Positions 1 to 12,134 of a stretch of 64,000 nt of DNA are shown here, in pieces. Numbering within the stretch: the first letter of the stretch is position 1; the number at the start of each line of letters is the position of its first letter. The notes beneath the pieces were generated by a model. It saw only the letters and a list, made by a program, of their open reading frames with translations. It was not told the origin of the DNA and ran no database searches. Source of the DNA: Bathymodiolus brooksi (lineage: Eukaryota > Mollusca > Bivalvia > Mytilida > Modiolidae); the NCBI GenBank assembly GCA_963680875.1, contig OY804589.1, positions 19,736,413 through 19,800,412 on the forward strand. Reading direction: 5' to 3'. Position numbers and translations under genes: made by a program.

Positions 1-56
1 AATTATCTACACGATTTCTTTTTTCCATCTGTCATTACATTTTAATAGATAAATGG

Positions 57-151
57 GGCAGTCGTGGTCGTGTGCGTATGGTAGTTGGATTTAGAACTAC
101 CTTATTACCACTAAAGTTGTGAGTTCGAATCCCTCTAATGGCTAGGTGTAC
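57..151 (+). repeat. tRNA-like SINE head
   Basis: A short stretch has a B-box-like GAGTTCGAATCCC and an A-box-like upstream part. It recurs at 2512-2601, 30628-30722 and 33083-33172, and does not fold as a clean tRNA. It looks like a tRNA-derived SINE relic. Confidence 0.45.
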
Positions 152-202
152 TCGATATAAAATTATATGACAAACTTTTCAGTGACTAGCAATAGGTCCG
201 TG

Positions 203-236
203 GTTAAACACCATAACCCTATCCCTAACCCTAATA
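203..236 (+). repeat. Short interstitial telomere-like run
   Basis: CCATAACCCTATCCCTAACC and the next bases form an imperfect (CCCTAA)n, the animal telomere motif. It recurs in every 2.45-kb unit, near 2660, 30780 and 33226. It is short and degenerate. Confidence 0.5.
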
Positions 237-928
237 GAAATAAATTGAATACCGTAAATATATATTCTATGATCTTCTATTCAGAAGGAATATGTTGACA
301 CTTTTTTTACTGATTTATTTTGTCAGATACTAGATCTGTCTGATTGGCAAAAAATCCAATCATGTTAAACCCGGTGTCGGATGAATCTGAGCTACAATAA
401 AATCAAGCTACTTTTTGTCATTTGGAATGAAATTTTCCTAAACCACAGAGTTGTTCCAAATAATAGCCATGACACTTTGCTATCTCAACAATACTTTAAA
501 AATACTATTCCAGTTATTCCCCTTTTGCCAAGTTCTGATAAATTAATAGAAGTCTAGAAAACAAATACGCCCGCATGATTTAAGTCTTTTCCATATACAA
601 TTGGTGAATGAAATGGGGGTGGGTTGGGGAAGAGAAGAAGTAAGTGACGAGATCTAATTTTAATCAGATAGATTCATTCCCGAAATGGATATATCAATCT
701 CTTGTTCATTTACATCTGGATAAAAATCCATTATTTCATTTATGATAATAGATTTACAAATCTAAATACATTCAAGTCTAATAAAAGTTATAAAAATATA
801 GAGATATATATATTTGAAAACGAATTTAAATAAATTGCTATTATGAAATAGATAATGTATTTTCTGTTTTCCAACACATTCGAACGTAACAATAAGGTTA
901 GTTATCATAATAAACAAGCAATACAGAG

Positions 929-1146
929 TTACGATGGTGTAATGGTTAGCGTAATCGTATCAAGTGCGTAGATCTACGTGGGTACATCGTGTGTTCGATA
1001 GACATGGGGTCAAACTAAAGACTGTAAAAGTGATATAAACACATAGCGCTAAGGAATAAAGATAAAGACTAGTTGGTTCGGAGTCGGTATACTGTGCCCA
1101 ATGGAGTGACATATTCTACGTACATTGTTGTTCTAATGAGTTATCA
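929..1146 (+). repeat. tRNA-derived SINE, 3' truncated (block A)
   Basis: The head TGGTGTAATGGTTAGCGTA is A-box-like, with GTGTTCGATAGACATGGG at the B box and the family body GACTAGTTGGTTCGGAG. It stops at the 2.45-kb unit junction. The A' copy is at 31500-31717. Confidence 0.75.
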
Positions 1147-3359
1147 CTATAAACATTTGAATCTACTTTGCAAACTCTGACACGTTAATAAATGTGAAAG
1201 CTAAGCTCCGTCAGACGTCGATTCTATATTTCTATGCTTTTCACATAGTAAAGAGGCGTAAGTTCCACCCCTGTATGATATGTCGTGCATGCAAATCTCA
1301 CATAAATCCGGAGAGGAGCAGGTTCAAATAACTTTATATATAATATAAATTTATAGCTGACTGAAAAGGTGGCAAATTATCATTTTCTTTAGTACACACA
1401 AGTAAGCATTAAAACATTAACGCTGTACATCGGATTCATAGAATGTGATCAAATTTGTTCACATATGGAATGCTTATATTAATTGTTAAACTCATAGAAG
1501 AAATGTTGCTTCGCTTGGAAGAGTTACTATAATTCGATACACTGTTGGTATGTATTTCTGCATACTGCACCTATTATGCTGTGCAGATCATTCGTGCTGT
1601 ACTGACACATGGATCAATGACAATTAGAGTCATCAAATCAGTTCAGCTTAAGATTAAGATTTGAAAAGCGGTAATTTGATTGGCAAGGCAAAGATCATCT
1701 GAATGAGACCCTTTATGTCAGCTACATGATCTTGATGTTAGAACATGGGGTACAAATTAAATAAATATTACCAACGTATGATATCATAAGTGTAATGTTT
1801 TGACGTTATCTAAAATTACATGACGGTTTAAGTTAAAGATTGAAGAAACTATAAGCATTGAACAGCTAAGAATTCAAATGAAAGGTTTTAAGAAGCTGTA
1901 CATGTCTATGGGGATATGCTGTTTGTGTTTATATTACACACTATTTGATAAATTACAAATTTTAAGCTACAAATACTTTTCTTTCTAAATAACCACTTAC
2001 CATCGATTGATGAGCAAACTTTGAAAACTAGTAATAAAATTAGTCCTAACATTTTAATATTTTAGTCAGTTCTGAAACCTTAACACGGAAGTAGATACCT
2101 GTTTGCAATTTAAATACTTGTCTACTAGACCGTACAGTTCCACACAATATATATACTATATTCAATTGATTATTTGTTTGCCCTTAGAAAATATTAAAAC
2201 CAGTTTGTTTATTTAATCGTGTCGCGATCAGGTAATGTTTATGTTTTGTTTCTTTGATGTTGGGTATATCTAATACACTTTCTTTGTTGCTTTACTCGGT
2301 CAAATGATAAACTATATATCTGGCTGACACCCTCCCCCCTCATTGTTGGTTGCTTAAATATGTATATTTGTTATTTTGTAATATTTGACATTTATTATAA
2401 CAATATCAGTTTACTCAATGCAACTGATATTTACCTCATGAATTACAGACTAATTATCTACATGCTTTCTTTTTCTCATCTGTCATTACATTTTAATAGA
2501 AAAAATAGGGACAGTCGTGGTTGTGATCGTATAATAGTTGGATTTAGAACTACTTTATTACCACTAAAGTTGTTAGTTCGAATCCCTCTAATGGCGAGGT
2601 GTACTCGATACAAAATTATATTCAGTGACTTGCAATAGGTCCGTGGTTAAACACCATAATCCTAACCCTAATCCTAATAGAAACAAATTGAATACCGTAA
2701 ATATATATTCTATGATCTTCTATTCAGAAGGAATATGTTGGCACTTTTTTACTGATTTATTTTGTCAGATACTAGTACGATGACATCTGTCTAATTGGCA
2801 AAAAATCCAATCATGTTACACCCTGTGTCGGACGAATCTAAGCTACAATAAAATCAAGCTACTTTTGTCATTTGGAATGAAATTTTCCTAAACCACAGAG
2901 TTGTTCCAAATGATAGCCATGAACATTTGCTATCTCAACAATACTTTAAAAATACTATTCCAGTTATTCCCCTTTTGCCAAGTTCTGATAAATTAATATA
3001 AGTCTAGAAAACAAATACAAAAAAAAAACAAAAAAAATGATATAAGTCTTTTCCAGATATAATTTGTGAATGAAATGGGGGTGGGTTGGGGAAGAGAAGA
3101 AGTATCATCCCCGAAATAGATATACCAATCTCCTGTTCATTTACATCTGGATAAAAATCCATTATTTTATTTATTATAATAGATTTACAAATCTAAATAC
3201 ATTCAAGTCTAATAAAAGTTATAAAAATATAGAGATATATATATCTGAAAACGAATTTAAATAAATTGCTATTATGAACTAAATAATACATTGTCTGTTT
3301 TCCGACATATTCGAACGTATCAAGAAGGTTAGTTTTCATAATAAACAATCTATACAGAG

Positions 3360-3706
3360 TTACGATGGTGTAATGGTTAGCGTAATCGTATCAAGTGCCG
3401 TAGATATACGTGGGTAGATCGTGTGTTCGAGACATCGGGTCAAACGAAAGACTATAAAAGTGATATAAACACATAGCGTAAAAGAATGAAGGCAAAGACT
3501 AGTTGGTTCGGAGTCGGTATACCGTGCCCAATGGAGCGACATATTCTACGTACATTGTTGTTCTAATGAGTTAGCACTATTAAAATTCAACTCTGTTGGT
3601 CTAGTACAAAGTGGATAGCACCATCTCATAAGCAAAATGAATATGGTCATTCCACGATAGAGCTGAGCTAAACGTCGCTTAAAGTTAAACAACATTCACT
3701 CATTTA
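3360..3706 (+). repeat. tRNA-derived SINE, near full length (block A)
   Basis: It has the same head as the SINE at 929, a complete body, and the 3' end TTAAACAACATTCACTCATT that marks the family. The minus-strand open frame over it is a shadow. Confidence 0.8.
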
Positions 3707-4139
3707 CGTCTTTGAAACGATTCAGTCAAAAAATCGGTATACTGGTATAAAAATAACAACTACTTGTTAGGTTCAGGGTGGGTTTTTATTAGCTTTATTT
3801 AATTTTAGCTGCAAGCTTGCTATAAGAGTTCTTAATTTGTGTTTTATTACTCTTCGTCATTTAATGTTTTTTGGGGATTTTCATTCATTTGACTTCAATC
3901 CTCACTGATGAGACATAAGTTGTTGAAATCCGCATATGGTGCAATAATTCAACGTTTGTATGTTCCGAAATTAATGGGTCGATAGCACTGTTGGTGCATG
4001 AACTATTAGTTCCGTGATAGCATCACCAGCCCAGTAACTACCAATTTTAAGAAATTGTCATCATATTATATTTTATATGAATTAAAACATTCATTAGATG
4101 ATGTTGGCCTTATTTTCTAGACATGTTGTTTTTTAATAT

Positions 4140-5240
4140 CCTTAACAATTTGCTACATTTTTGATTTGTTGCATTAAAATACAAACTACCTTATATCCTT
4201 CCTTTGTATCTATGTAATGTATATAATACATATATGAATTTTACATTATCCACGAAATGGTACTACCTTACTCCTATTCGTTGTACGAAACAGGTATCAC
4301 AAAGTTATCAATAAAAATAAACTACTTTAAATCTCTCAAACTCGTGTCATATGTATCAGAAGGTTAGCCTTGAAAATGACTTATTTACATCTCTCCAGTA
4401 AATGGCATACGCATACTATTTGTATCCATGGAAATAAACTACCTTACGTCTCTTCATTGTATGATATCTATATATATCATATATATAGTTTCAGAAGGTT
4501 GCCCATGATAATAAGCTATCTTATGTCTCGCCAGCGTGAGATTCACTATTCAGGTAACAAAATGTTGTTAGTGAAAACTTACATCTCTCCAGTGTTTCAC
4601 ATAGGTATCAGAAAGTGATAATAAGCTACTCAAAATGATGCCGGTGTGTGATTCAGGTAGCGAAATTGTATTCATGAAAATAAGTTACATTGAATCTGCT
4701 CATGGTATGACGTAGGTATCAAAGTGTTATCCGTGAAAATAAACTACCTTGCATTACTCATGTGTGTGCTATTGGTATGAAAGTAATATTCATGAAAATT
4801 AGCTACCTGACAATCCTTTATTACATGCTATAGATAGAAATCATGATTTCCCCTAATTCTCTTCATTGTAAGATTATCTATGAAAATAAGCTGCATTATG
4901 TCTCCCTAGTCTGTGACATTGGCATCAAAGGGTCATCCATGAACATATGCTACATGATAGTCCTTCATTACATGGTATAAGTATCATAATATTTTCCAAG
5001 TAAATATGCTACCTTACATTTTTTTCATTTTCTGATATAGTCATCAAAGCGTTATACATGAAAATATACAATCCTACAACACCCCCTCCCAATATTTCAT
5101 ACATGTACCATCAAAATAAGCTGAACTACCTTACACCTCTCCAAATTGTGATATTGGTATGAGATTGTTATCCATTAAAATAAGCTACCTTACATCTTCC
5201 AAGCATGTGGCATTGATATCAGAAGGTTGTCCATGAAAAC
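4140..5240. repeat. Degenerate minisatellite, about 60-70 bp unit (block A)
   Basis: Loose repeats of the theme GAAAATAAGCTACCTTACAT, then CTC..CATTGTATGATAT, then GGTATCAGAAGGTTATCCAT. Spacing and sequence vary widely, so this is an old array. The A' copy is at about 34710-35810. No gene is seen in either. Confidence 0.75.
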
Positions 5241-5547
5241 TAAGACAAAAGATGTAACATCTACGTCTCTACTCAATATAGTTAGTTAGTGGAAAGTTTG
5301 TTTTTCTTCAGGTATAAATTTCCTATTTGAAGATGCAACCATTTCAGTTCATTCTCGATGGATCTTTCTAACTGTTCTTCATCTTATGGATAAATACATG
5401 CATAATTTATAAATTGTATGTTGTTTTCATCTGTTTGAATTGAAATTTAATCTGACCCATATGAGTGCCGAGTGAGATGGTTGACCATAACTTTTATTCT
5501 GCAGAGAATATACAGATGGAAGCCTTTAAATAAACAGAACTGGAACA

Positions 5548-5722
5548 ATATTTCTCCCATTATTACGGCGTTTTAATCCGCTGAACAAGTGGTGGAAAAA
5601 TATGTTATCCTCTAGAGGATTACAATGTCTCGTGCCTTTCCCCGTGTCTTAGCAACATAATTATGTAGATGTCCGCCAAAGGATTTTGAAATAAAGTTCG
5701 TGTTGAATAATGGGAGAAACAA
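5548..5722. repeat. Putative small MITE
   Basis: ATTTCTCCCATTATT on the left is matched by AATAATGGGAGAAAC on the right, about 160 bp apart. There is no coding capacity. The A' copy is at 36118-36292. Confidence 0.45.
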
Positions 5723-5723
5723 A

Positions 5724-5879
5724 TTCTCCTTCAGTTGCCCATGTGGGTTACGATATTTCTCCACTCTCGAGAGTTAAATTTAAAATTTTAACCACTCTCC
5801 TGACGGCTTGTGGTTAAAATATTTAATTTAACTCTCTTGAGTGGAGGAATATCGTAAAATACCGGCAACTGAAGGAGAA
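5724..5879. repeat. Long imperfect palindrome (block A)
   Basis: TTCTCCTTCAGTTGCC on the left pairs with GGCAACTGAAGGAGAA on the right, and the inner arms (ACTCTCGAGAGTTAAATTTA with its mirror) continue the pairing up to GTGGTTAAAAT. The arms span about 70 bp around a short loop. It is a foldback or MITE-like element. The A' copy is at 36294-36449. Confidence 0.8.
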
Positions 5880-8800
5880 TCTATATATCTCCTTAACCTT
5901 GTTTGTGTGTGTATGTGTAAGTGCGTGTATTTAAATTGTCTAAGGAATCAATAAAATCACACATATACATGAAGTAGGATCTGAAATAAATATCATAAGG
6001 ACCACAAAAGAGCATAACTTTTCATTTTGTATTTCAGATTGTCTAATTTTTATTGACCTGGGGTCAAAATCTACTGCTATTACTAATATGGAAATATTGC
6101 ATTTCCAAAACCATCAATGTGTAGTTGCCATTTCTCTGATATTTCAACAATTCAACGGTCAACGGAGTAATTATTTTTCCTATGAAATCCCCACTACAAC
6201 GACGTTCGTGGTTACAATTATATGATATCATGCTGTGTTTGTAAATACAAAATTCACAGTTGTTAGATGTAATATGTATCATACCATTCAAATACTAGTT
6301 GTGCGAATTGTATCTATTTTTTGCACTTGTTTTATTGTGTCAAATTGCAAAATATAAATTGTATGTTCAGATCTTATTAAATCAAAAGACTTCACTATAG
6401 AGATAGTGACTTATTTCTCAACAGTATTACACATAATTTAATTTAAGCATGTTTTATTGTCATAAAACAACAAAGCGATTCGACACCGGTTATACAAGAT
6501 AAATATGCCTTCTCTATATTACACATGCCTATACAGAACACAATAAGTGTATATATTGCACTGCATGTACGAAGAGAGGAAGATTTCTAGCTAGCCCTCT
6601 AGCCTTCACTTCTTTATTCACTCCTCCAAATAGCGATAAGTCAATATCACTCTGAGGTAGTCTTTGGCTGAATAACAAAACATATTTCTCATATTAGCGT
6701 TACTCGTCTGTAATATGAATTGTTTTTATGATTCTTCAGATATTCGTGTTTACGTAAATGACATCATTTTGTCTGTGCGTCGGTGATTCTACAATAAAGA
6801 AGAAGTAATCAATATTTCCAACTATATTAAGTATAATATCAAGAAAATACTTTCATTGTATTGTTGTCAGAATCATTTCTGTTTTGATGTCTACCTGTGC
6901 TAAGGTTTATTATATACATTAGAAAAAAGAAAACAATTAATCCATTGGCCAATTGTAATGAGAGTCACATGATATAATTTGGACATTTTGTTTCTAAAAT
7001 TATTTTTTTAATACTGTTGCCCGGTGAATAATTCCTTTATTTACCGGTATGTAACCACCAGCAAGCCTCTGAACGAACACGTGTTATATCACACACACAA
7101 TATGTAATTACTATAGGCAAACAAAGTAATGGCGGTGTCAAAGATGTGAAACTCAACTAACGTTAACGGTAACACAAATAGGCCAAGGAGGCGACAACAA
7201 TATGTTTTACATAACCTATTTGTTACCGGAAGGGATTTTAACTTTGAGACACCTGAAGCATTTATTGAAGTATTGGGGAAAGTTTACGTTGATGCGAGGG
7301 AAACAATCTAACTTAAATATACATGTAATAAACAAAAACAGATTAAACGGAAAACTTAAAATACTTCATTTGCATACAATTAGAACTTATAATTGATCTC
7401 TTCGAAGTGTTTAGTTGCTTAAAAGACACACCATCAAATGACTCTGTTTTATCTCTTCAGCATAAGAAAACTGAGAAGGTATTTTTCTATATATCGTATA
7501 TCAATTTTCCAAGAAAATGCGAATAATAAATAAAAGTCACGAGAAAATACAAGTTAAAACCGCTATGCCGTATTGGTTTGTGCATGAACGATCGTGGGTT
7601 AAATTCCAAGCAAAAAACAAAGACTATAAAATTGACATTGGTTACAATTCAGCCAATATCGCGTTAGTAAAGTGTTAATTGAGATCTGTGATTGGTTTGT
7701 TTTGTGTCGGGATGATGTCTCCACGGAACAACTGTTGATTCTGTGTATCAGTAGTATCAATATCAAAGCTTAATATCTTATCAATAGGGAACGTTTTGTC
7801 GCCATGACATAGCTAGCAACAGGTTATTTCTCTATAGCCTCCAAGCTTCTAATCACCCACACATCCCAACAGTAATCTAAATCAATAACTAAGCATATTC
7901 CTAAACAGTTTCAGAAGAAGATTGTATAGGTTTGTAAGGGAAAATTATCGTTTTCCTATTTTAATGAGTTTTTGTGTGATGAACACGGTATTTAATGCTT
8001 TGAATAAATAAGTAACAGATATGTAAAAGTTCCATTTTACCACAATCATTCTACAGACCTGTATTCTGTTGTAATCCACTATATATATATAAATCTGAGT
8101 TGGAGGATCTACAAGACAAGACACATAAACACTTTTATACTAAAGTGACATAACTGTTATTTATTGGAGACAAGTTACTAAATAGTTATTCGTTCTGGCT
8201 GGAACTCAACACCTACCAACATGAAAATCCTGTGTTCATCTTGCCCAAAATCTCGAAATGAAAGTTGAACCTCAAGTCACATCAAAATAATCAAATATAT
8301 CTATATTTAGCAGTTAATCTATCATATCAAAGAAACTACCACTCAGGAAACACTTTCATCGTCATCATATGATATCAGGGTTTATCATAGCATGAACTAG
8401 CCTACTATTTATATCGTGACATAGATATCAACTGTTTCTATAACTTAGTATTGATCTACGTATGAAATATGTCTCCCATCATCATTAACACCAATGAATG
8501 GTTTTGTGAATCAAAGATACTAAGTATCACAAAACGGTAACAATTGTTCATAGAACTTGCTAACACTACTTCGGGTTTGTATTTTATATTTATTTCTGAC
8601 TGTATATTTTAAAATCCATTGACTAGTATATTTTCCCACTCTTTCTACAGTATGGTAATATTGATATAATTTTAAAGTGATGATATATAGGGTGGGGGTT
8701 GACAGAAGAGTGGTTGGTTTTGCTATGATTGGGTATATTGTCTACAACAGCTATATGTTCAAATGTATTTGTACATATCGTTTATCTTGCTCCATGACGA

Positions 8801-8976
8801 TATTAAACGGAGGAACAAAAATACCACACCATCAAAACAATTCAAAAATACAATAGATATATCGTAGACAAGGAGGCAAAAGCGACATTTCTAAAAACAC
8901 ATGCATGTGACTTATCACCTTCCTGCCTTGAAAAGTGGCTGCTGAACTAGTTCCTTGGGACTAACCCCCCTCTCCT
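5880..8976. other. AT-rich, no gene recognised (block A)
   Basis: Only short open frames are present (for example 6064-6291 minus and 7202-7396 plus), with no family motif, splice context or repeat identity. It would lie downstream of, or in the last introns of, gene copy 1. The A' equivalent is 36450-39545. Confidence 0.5.
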
Positions 8977-9305
8977 GGTCAGCGTGCACGTCTCGAGTGC
9001 GGTATATCGTGTGTTCGAAACACGGTCGGGTCAAACCAAAGACTATTTAATTGGTATATTTTGCTTCTCTGCAAATCACGCATCACTAAGGAGAAAGACC
9101 AAAGACTGGTTGGCTCAGAATAAGAATAATGTGTTAGAGTGGAGAATTATGCCTACCCGCGAACTGTTGCTTCAGTAAACTAGCACTAAGTCCAACAAAG
9201 CAGACATCAATATCATCTCATCGAATATGTAACTTGTTCTTGTCATGATATATCTGTAAGCATTTCCCATTGGCGTTAAACAACACTCACTCACTCACTC
9301 ACTCT
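8977..9305 (+). repeat. tRNA-derived SINE lacking its 5' end (block A)
   Basis: It starts at GGTCAGCGTGCACG inside the tRNA-like head, keeps the B box GTGTTCGAAACACGG, and ends in (CACT)n. The first bases are missing because of the 337-bp deletion relative to 39546-39882. Open frames here are SINE shadows. Confidence 0.85.
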
Positions 9306-10612
9306 CTTCTTCATAATCATATCATAATTTTATTATTATGAGTCAGTCAAAACACGGTTATCATTGTCGTAGAGTTTGTTGGTAAATCAGCCACGATTCC
9401 GTTGAAATCATTTTTCCATTTTCTTCTCCATTTTCCGTCATAATTATTTCTGATACGATACGTACTGAAGCATTGTGTTTCAACTATGTGTAGACATGCT
9501 TTCCATATGAACTTAATATTTTCTGTTTCCTTATATGCATTTGGGAAATAACTTTATCGGTATGCCATTAATGTGACAAATATTGCCTACCCTGCCGGAG
9601 AACCTTAACTCAACATTGGTTTGTATGCGGTTCGTGATATTTGATGTTTTGACTCATGGTTTTTCATATGTTTTTGATTTGTTTTTATTTTTGTCTTGTT
9701 TTTGTTTTTTGTTTTTGTCTGTTTTTGTTTTCCCTTTGTCTTGTTTTTTTTATTATTTTGTTTACTTTTTTTTATCAGACTTTCACTTTAATATCTGTAC
9801 AGAATTAAGCATTTTTGTCCTATAAATAAATGGGAAAACATGCACATGTGTCTCAAATTTTCCATGCATGTTCTTCAATGTGCATAACACTACAAATAAC
9901 ATATATACTGTTTATGTAATAATTGTTGACTTTGAATGCATACACATATATTTGAGTCAGATATGATAAATAAAATATTGAGTTGAGTGTTCAAATGAAC
10001 TTTTAAAACAGATAGAGTTAAACAGTGATAATCTCATATAATGTGACATTACATGCTCATTGTAGTCGACTTATATGGTAAAGCTTACATATGCATGTAC
10101 CAGTGCTTTCCCCTTAATTATATATTAACTAACTGACCAATCCGAGCTTAGAGCATATACTGAAGTTGTCATTTTAAAAAAAAAGGACCAGTTCGCTTTG
10201 TTGTAGATTGGATTTTTTCTTACTGTAATGGCATAAATATGGTCGAAATGCATTTATTGAATAAGGATTATCTTTAGCCCAAATTTGCTCGGATTTATTT
10301 GTATTTTAGTCTTTTATGGAGGTCTTCAAGCATGACATATAAATACTGAATTTCTGGGTATGACGTTACTATTTTTAGAGTAGGGGATATTACAGAGCAT
10401 GGTATTTCACTACTTTGGTAGAAAATGTAAAACAAAAATAGTGGTTTTACACCTTATCATCGTTTTAATGATATATGCAAGACACTATTAATTGCATAGA
10501 AGTCTTGTTGTACATGTATTATTGCTTGCAATTCTCCGATATTACCCATAATATGACCAGCCGCGGATTTGTAACATGAGTAACCGTCCTTGTTTCGTCA
10601 ATTCACTCATGT
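9306..10612. other. No gene recognised (block A), with a T-rich tract
   Basis: Contains a T/G-rich low-complexity tract at 9655-9790, which makes a spurious hydrophobic frame, and otherwise AT-rich DNA. A cytoplasmic-tail exon of gene copy 1 could lie here or further left, but none was recognised. The A' equivalent is 40213-41517. Confidence 0.5.
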
Positions 10613-10613
10613 A

Positions 10614-10738
10614 TCTATTTAGATCTATGCATATTCAATCTATTTAGATCTATGCATATCCAACCTATTTAGATCTATGCATATTCAATCTATTTAAATA
10701 TATGCATATTCAATCTATTTAGATCTATGCTTATTCAT
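10614..10738. repeat. 25-bp tandem repeat beside TM exon (block A)
   Basis: Five copies of CTATTTAGATCTATGCATAT plus five bases at an exact 25-bp spacing, ending a few bases past the TM exon donor. The A' copy is at 41518-41642. Confidence 0.9.
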
Positions 10739-10740
10739 AC

Positions 10741-10869
10741 CTGGTTTTCTAAGTCTATATCGCTTCAGAATATAAATAAATACAATAAGTAATCCTATGA
10801 CTACAGCTGTTGATCCAATGCCAGCTCCAATACCAATTGTTGCCGAACTGTTGTCATCCTCGGATCCTA
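10741..10869 (-). CDS. Transmembrane exon (copy A)
   Basis: This 129-nt minus-strand exon lies between a TTTTCACAG acceptor and a GTATGA donor, in the same phase 1 as the TSP1 exons. It encodes GSEDDNSSATIGIGAGIGS, then TAVVIGLLIVFIYIL, then KRYRLRKP: an acidic juxtamembrane stretch, one long hydrophobic span with small-residue G-x-G packing, and a basic stop-transfer tail. That is the pattern of a type I single-pass protein. At least one further cytoplasmic exon must follow; I did not recognise it. The plus-strand open frame over this site is a shadow. Confidence 0.85.
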
Positions 10870-12068
10870 CTGTGAAAAGGGAGGTTCATCATGAAATATA
10901 CTATCGTTGTCGTATGTTATTTTATGTAGAGCGGCCGATGTTGTTGCGAGCGTATATGTTAGTTAGTTTTTATTTACCTATGCAAAAGGTGCCCATCAGC
11001 GAGATAAATTACCGCCCCTGGCGAGATTTACTTGACAGATATGGTCTATTCGGTCCATTCAGTGACCTCGTGAATATTTATATGGTGAATGATATGTAAT
11101 TATCTGTGACCCCACCACAGAAACTAGATATTAGTAAAATGTTGAAATGGTATTGACATCATTCTAGCTTTGTTTCTATAAAATGTCATTTTTACACACA
11201 GCAAAGATCTGCATGCTTAACTGTATCACTACAATGCATTGCATACAGTTTAATATGTACAGGCGCCGATACATTTGAAAATATACAATTCCCTCACGAA
11301 TAATCCACTGTCGTAAGCAGTATGAAAAGCGAAAGAACGAAACATGAATTGAAAGTGAATCTTTAGAATGCATAAGCGAGGGACAATATATGTGCGCCAT
11401 ATTGGCGTTCGCATAGAACTATAATTGCTAAGTCACATCCACTTGACATACAGGCATGTTGTATTATCTTCATTTTCCGTGTACATGTACACAAATAAAC
11501 TACATATTTAGAGAGAAAACATACAGATAATACATGTTGCAAAATGTCTTTCTTTTTAAATAATTAGCGATATCAGAAATATATTGAATACAACATCAAT
11601 TTACGAGGACACAAATACAAATTGGAATGTATTTTCTTTCTTTGATAACAAAATAATTATTTGATTTTTGTAATGTTAGTATGCACAACGGCCCTGAACA
11701 AATACATGACATCACTTTTGAATAATGCCCATAGCTTGACCGATAATCCGCATGTGCGAATTAAAATATATCCGTTGTTTATTATTACATTGTTTATATA
11801 GCCAACGGAGGACGTCATATTACAGTTTTATATTCTGTATTCATTTAATTTTATTTCATTTAATCTTTGAAATATGAATTAAAACACAAACTGATAGAAT
11901 AAATATATTTTCACTTTCTGTCTATATGTATTATTATTCACATTGTTTCACTCTCACAGGTAAGCACCACTCTACTGGTCAAAGTACAAAGTCATATACA
12001 CTTAACTCAGTAGAACGAATACAAACATACACTATATATTTACTGAATTAAACAATTCTAAAATTTAC
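10870..12068. other. Intron between TM and half TSP1 exon (block A)
   Basis: No coding signature is seen. The last part (11.88-12.07 kb) is paralogous to 14.22-14.36 kb, marking the tandem duplication of a TSP1 exon plus its downstream intron. The A' equivalent is 41774-42973. Confidence 0.6.
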
Positions 12069-12134
12069 CTCGACACACCTTTATAGAGCATGAATCAATG
12101 TCTGTGTCATTTCCTTGACAGCTTGAACCCCCAT
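12069..12134 (-). pseudogene. Half TSP1 exon cut by transposon end (copy A)
   Basis: The 3' half of a TSP1 exon remains: GGSSCQGNDTDIDSC, then SIKVCR and an intact GTAAAT donor. It closely matches the same part of the 14.4-kb exon. Homology stops exactly where the integrase transposon begins. The 5' half with the tryptophan ladder and first cysteines is not found on the far side of the transposon either. With no acceptor of its own it is probably skipped, or it could be joined through a cryptic site. The break is shared with the A' copy, so it predates that duplication. Confidence 0.85.

Larger units (their letters stand above)
1..3590. repeat. 2.45-kb tandem unit in block A
   Basis: Position 1 onward recurs from 2452 (same tRNA-like head, CCCTAA-type run, SINE head). 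The second unit is partial and diverges at about 3590 inside a SINE. Unit 1 joins a truncated SINE (about 1146) to the sequence at 1151-2451. Open frames in this region are short and show no family signature. Confidence 0.85.

Noticed and set aside
2360..2638. 92-residue plus-strand frame, also at 32931-33209
   Set aside because: Lies in the 2.45-kb repeat unit and reads through a tRNA-like SINE head. No domain, and conserved only because the DNA is duplicated.
8984..9178. 64-67-residue frames at 8984 and 39881, and frames at 59010-59343
   Set aside because: They are readings through tRNA-derived SINEs.
9583..9825. Hydrophobic frame rich in Phe and Leu, also at 40479-40730
   Set aside because: It comes from a T/G-rich low-complexity tract.
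10797..11099. Plus-strand 100-residue frame, also at 41701-42003
   Set aside because: It overlaps the minus-strand TM exon, which has splice sites and a membrane span. The plus frame has no motif.
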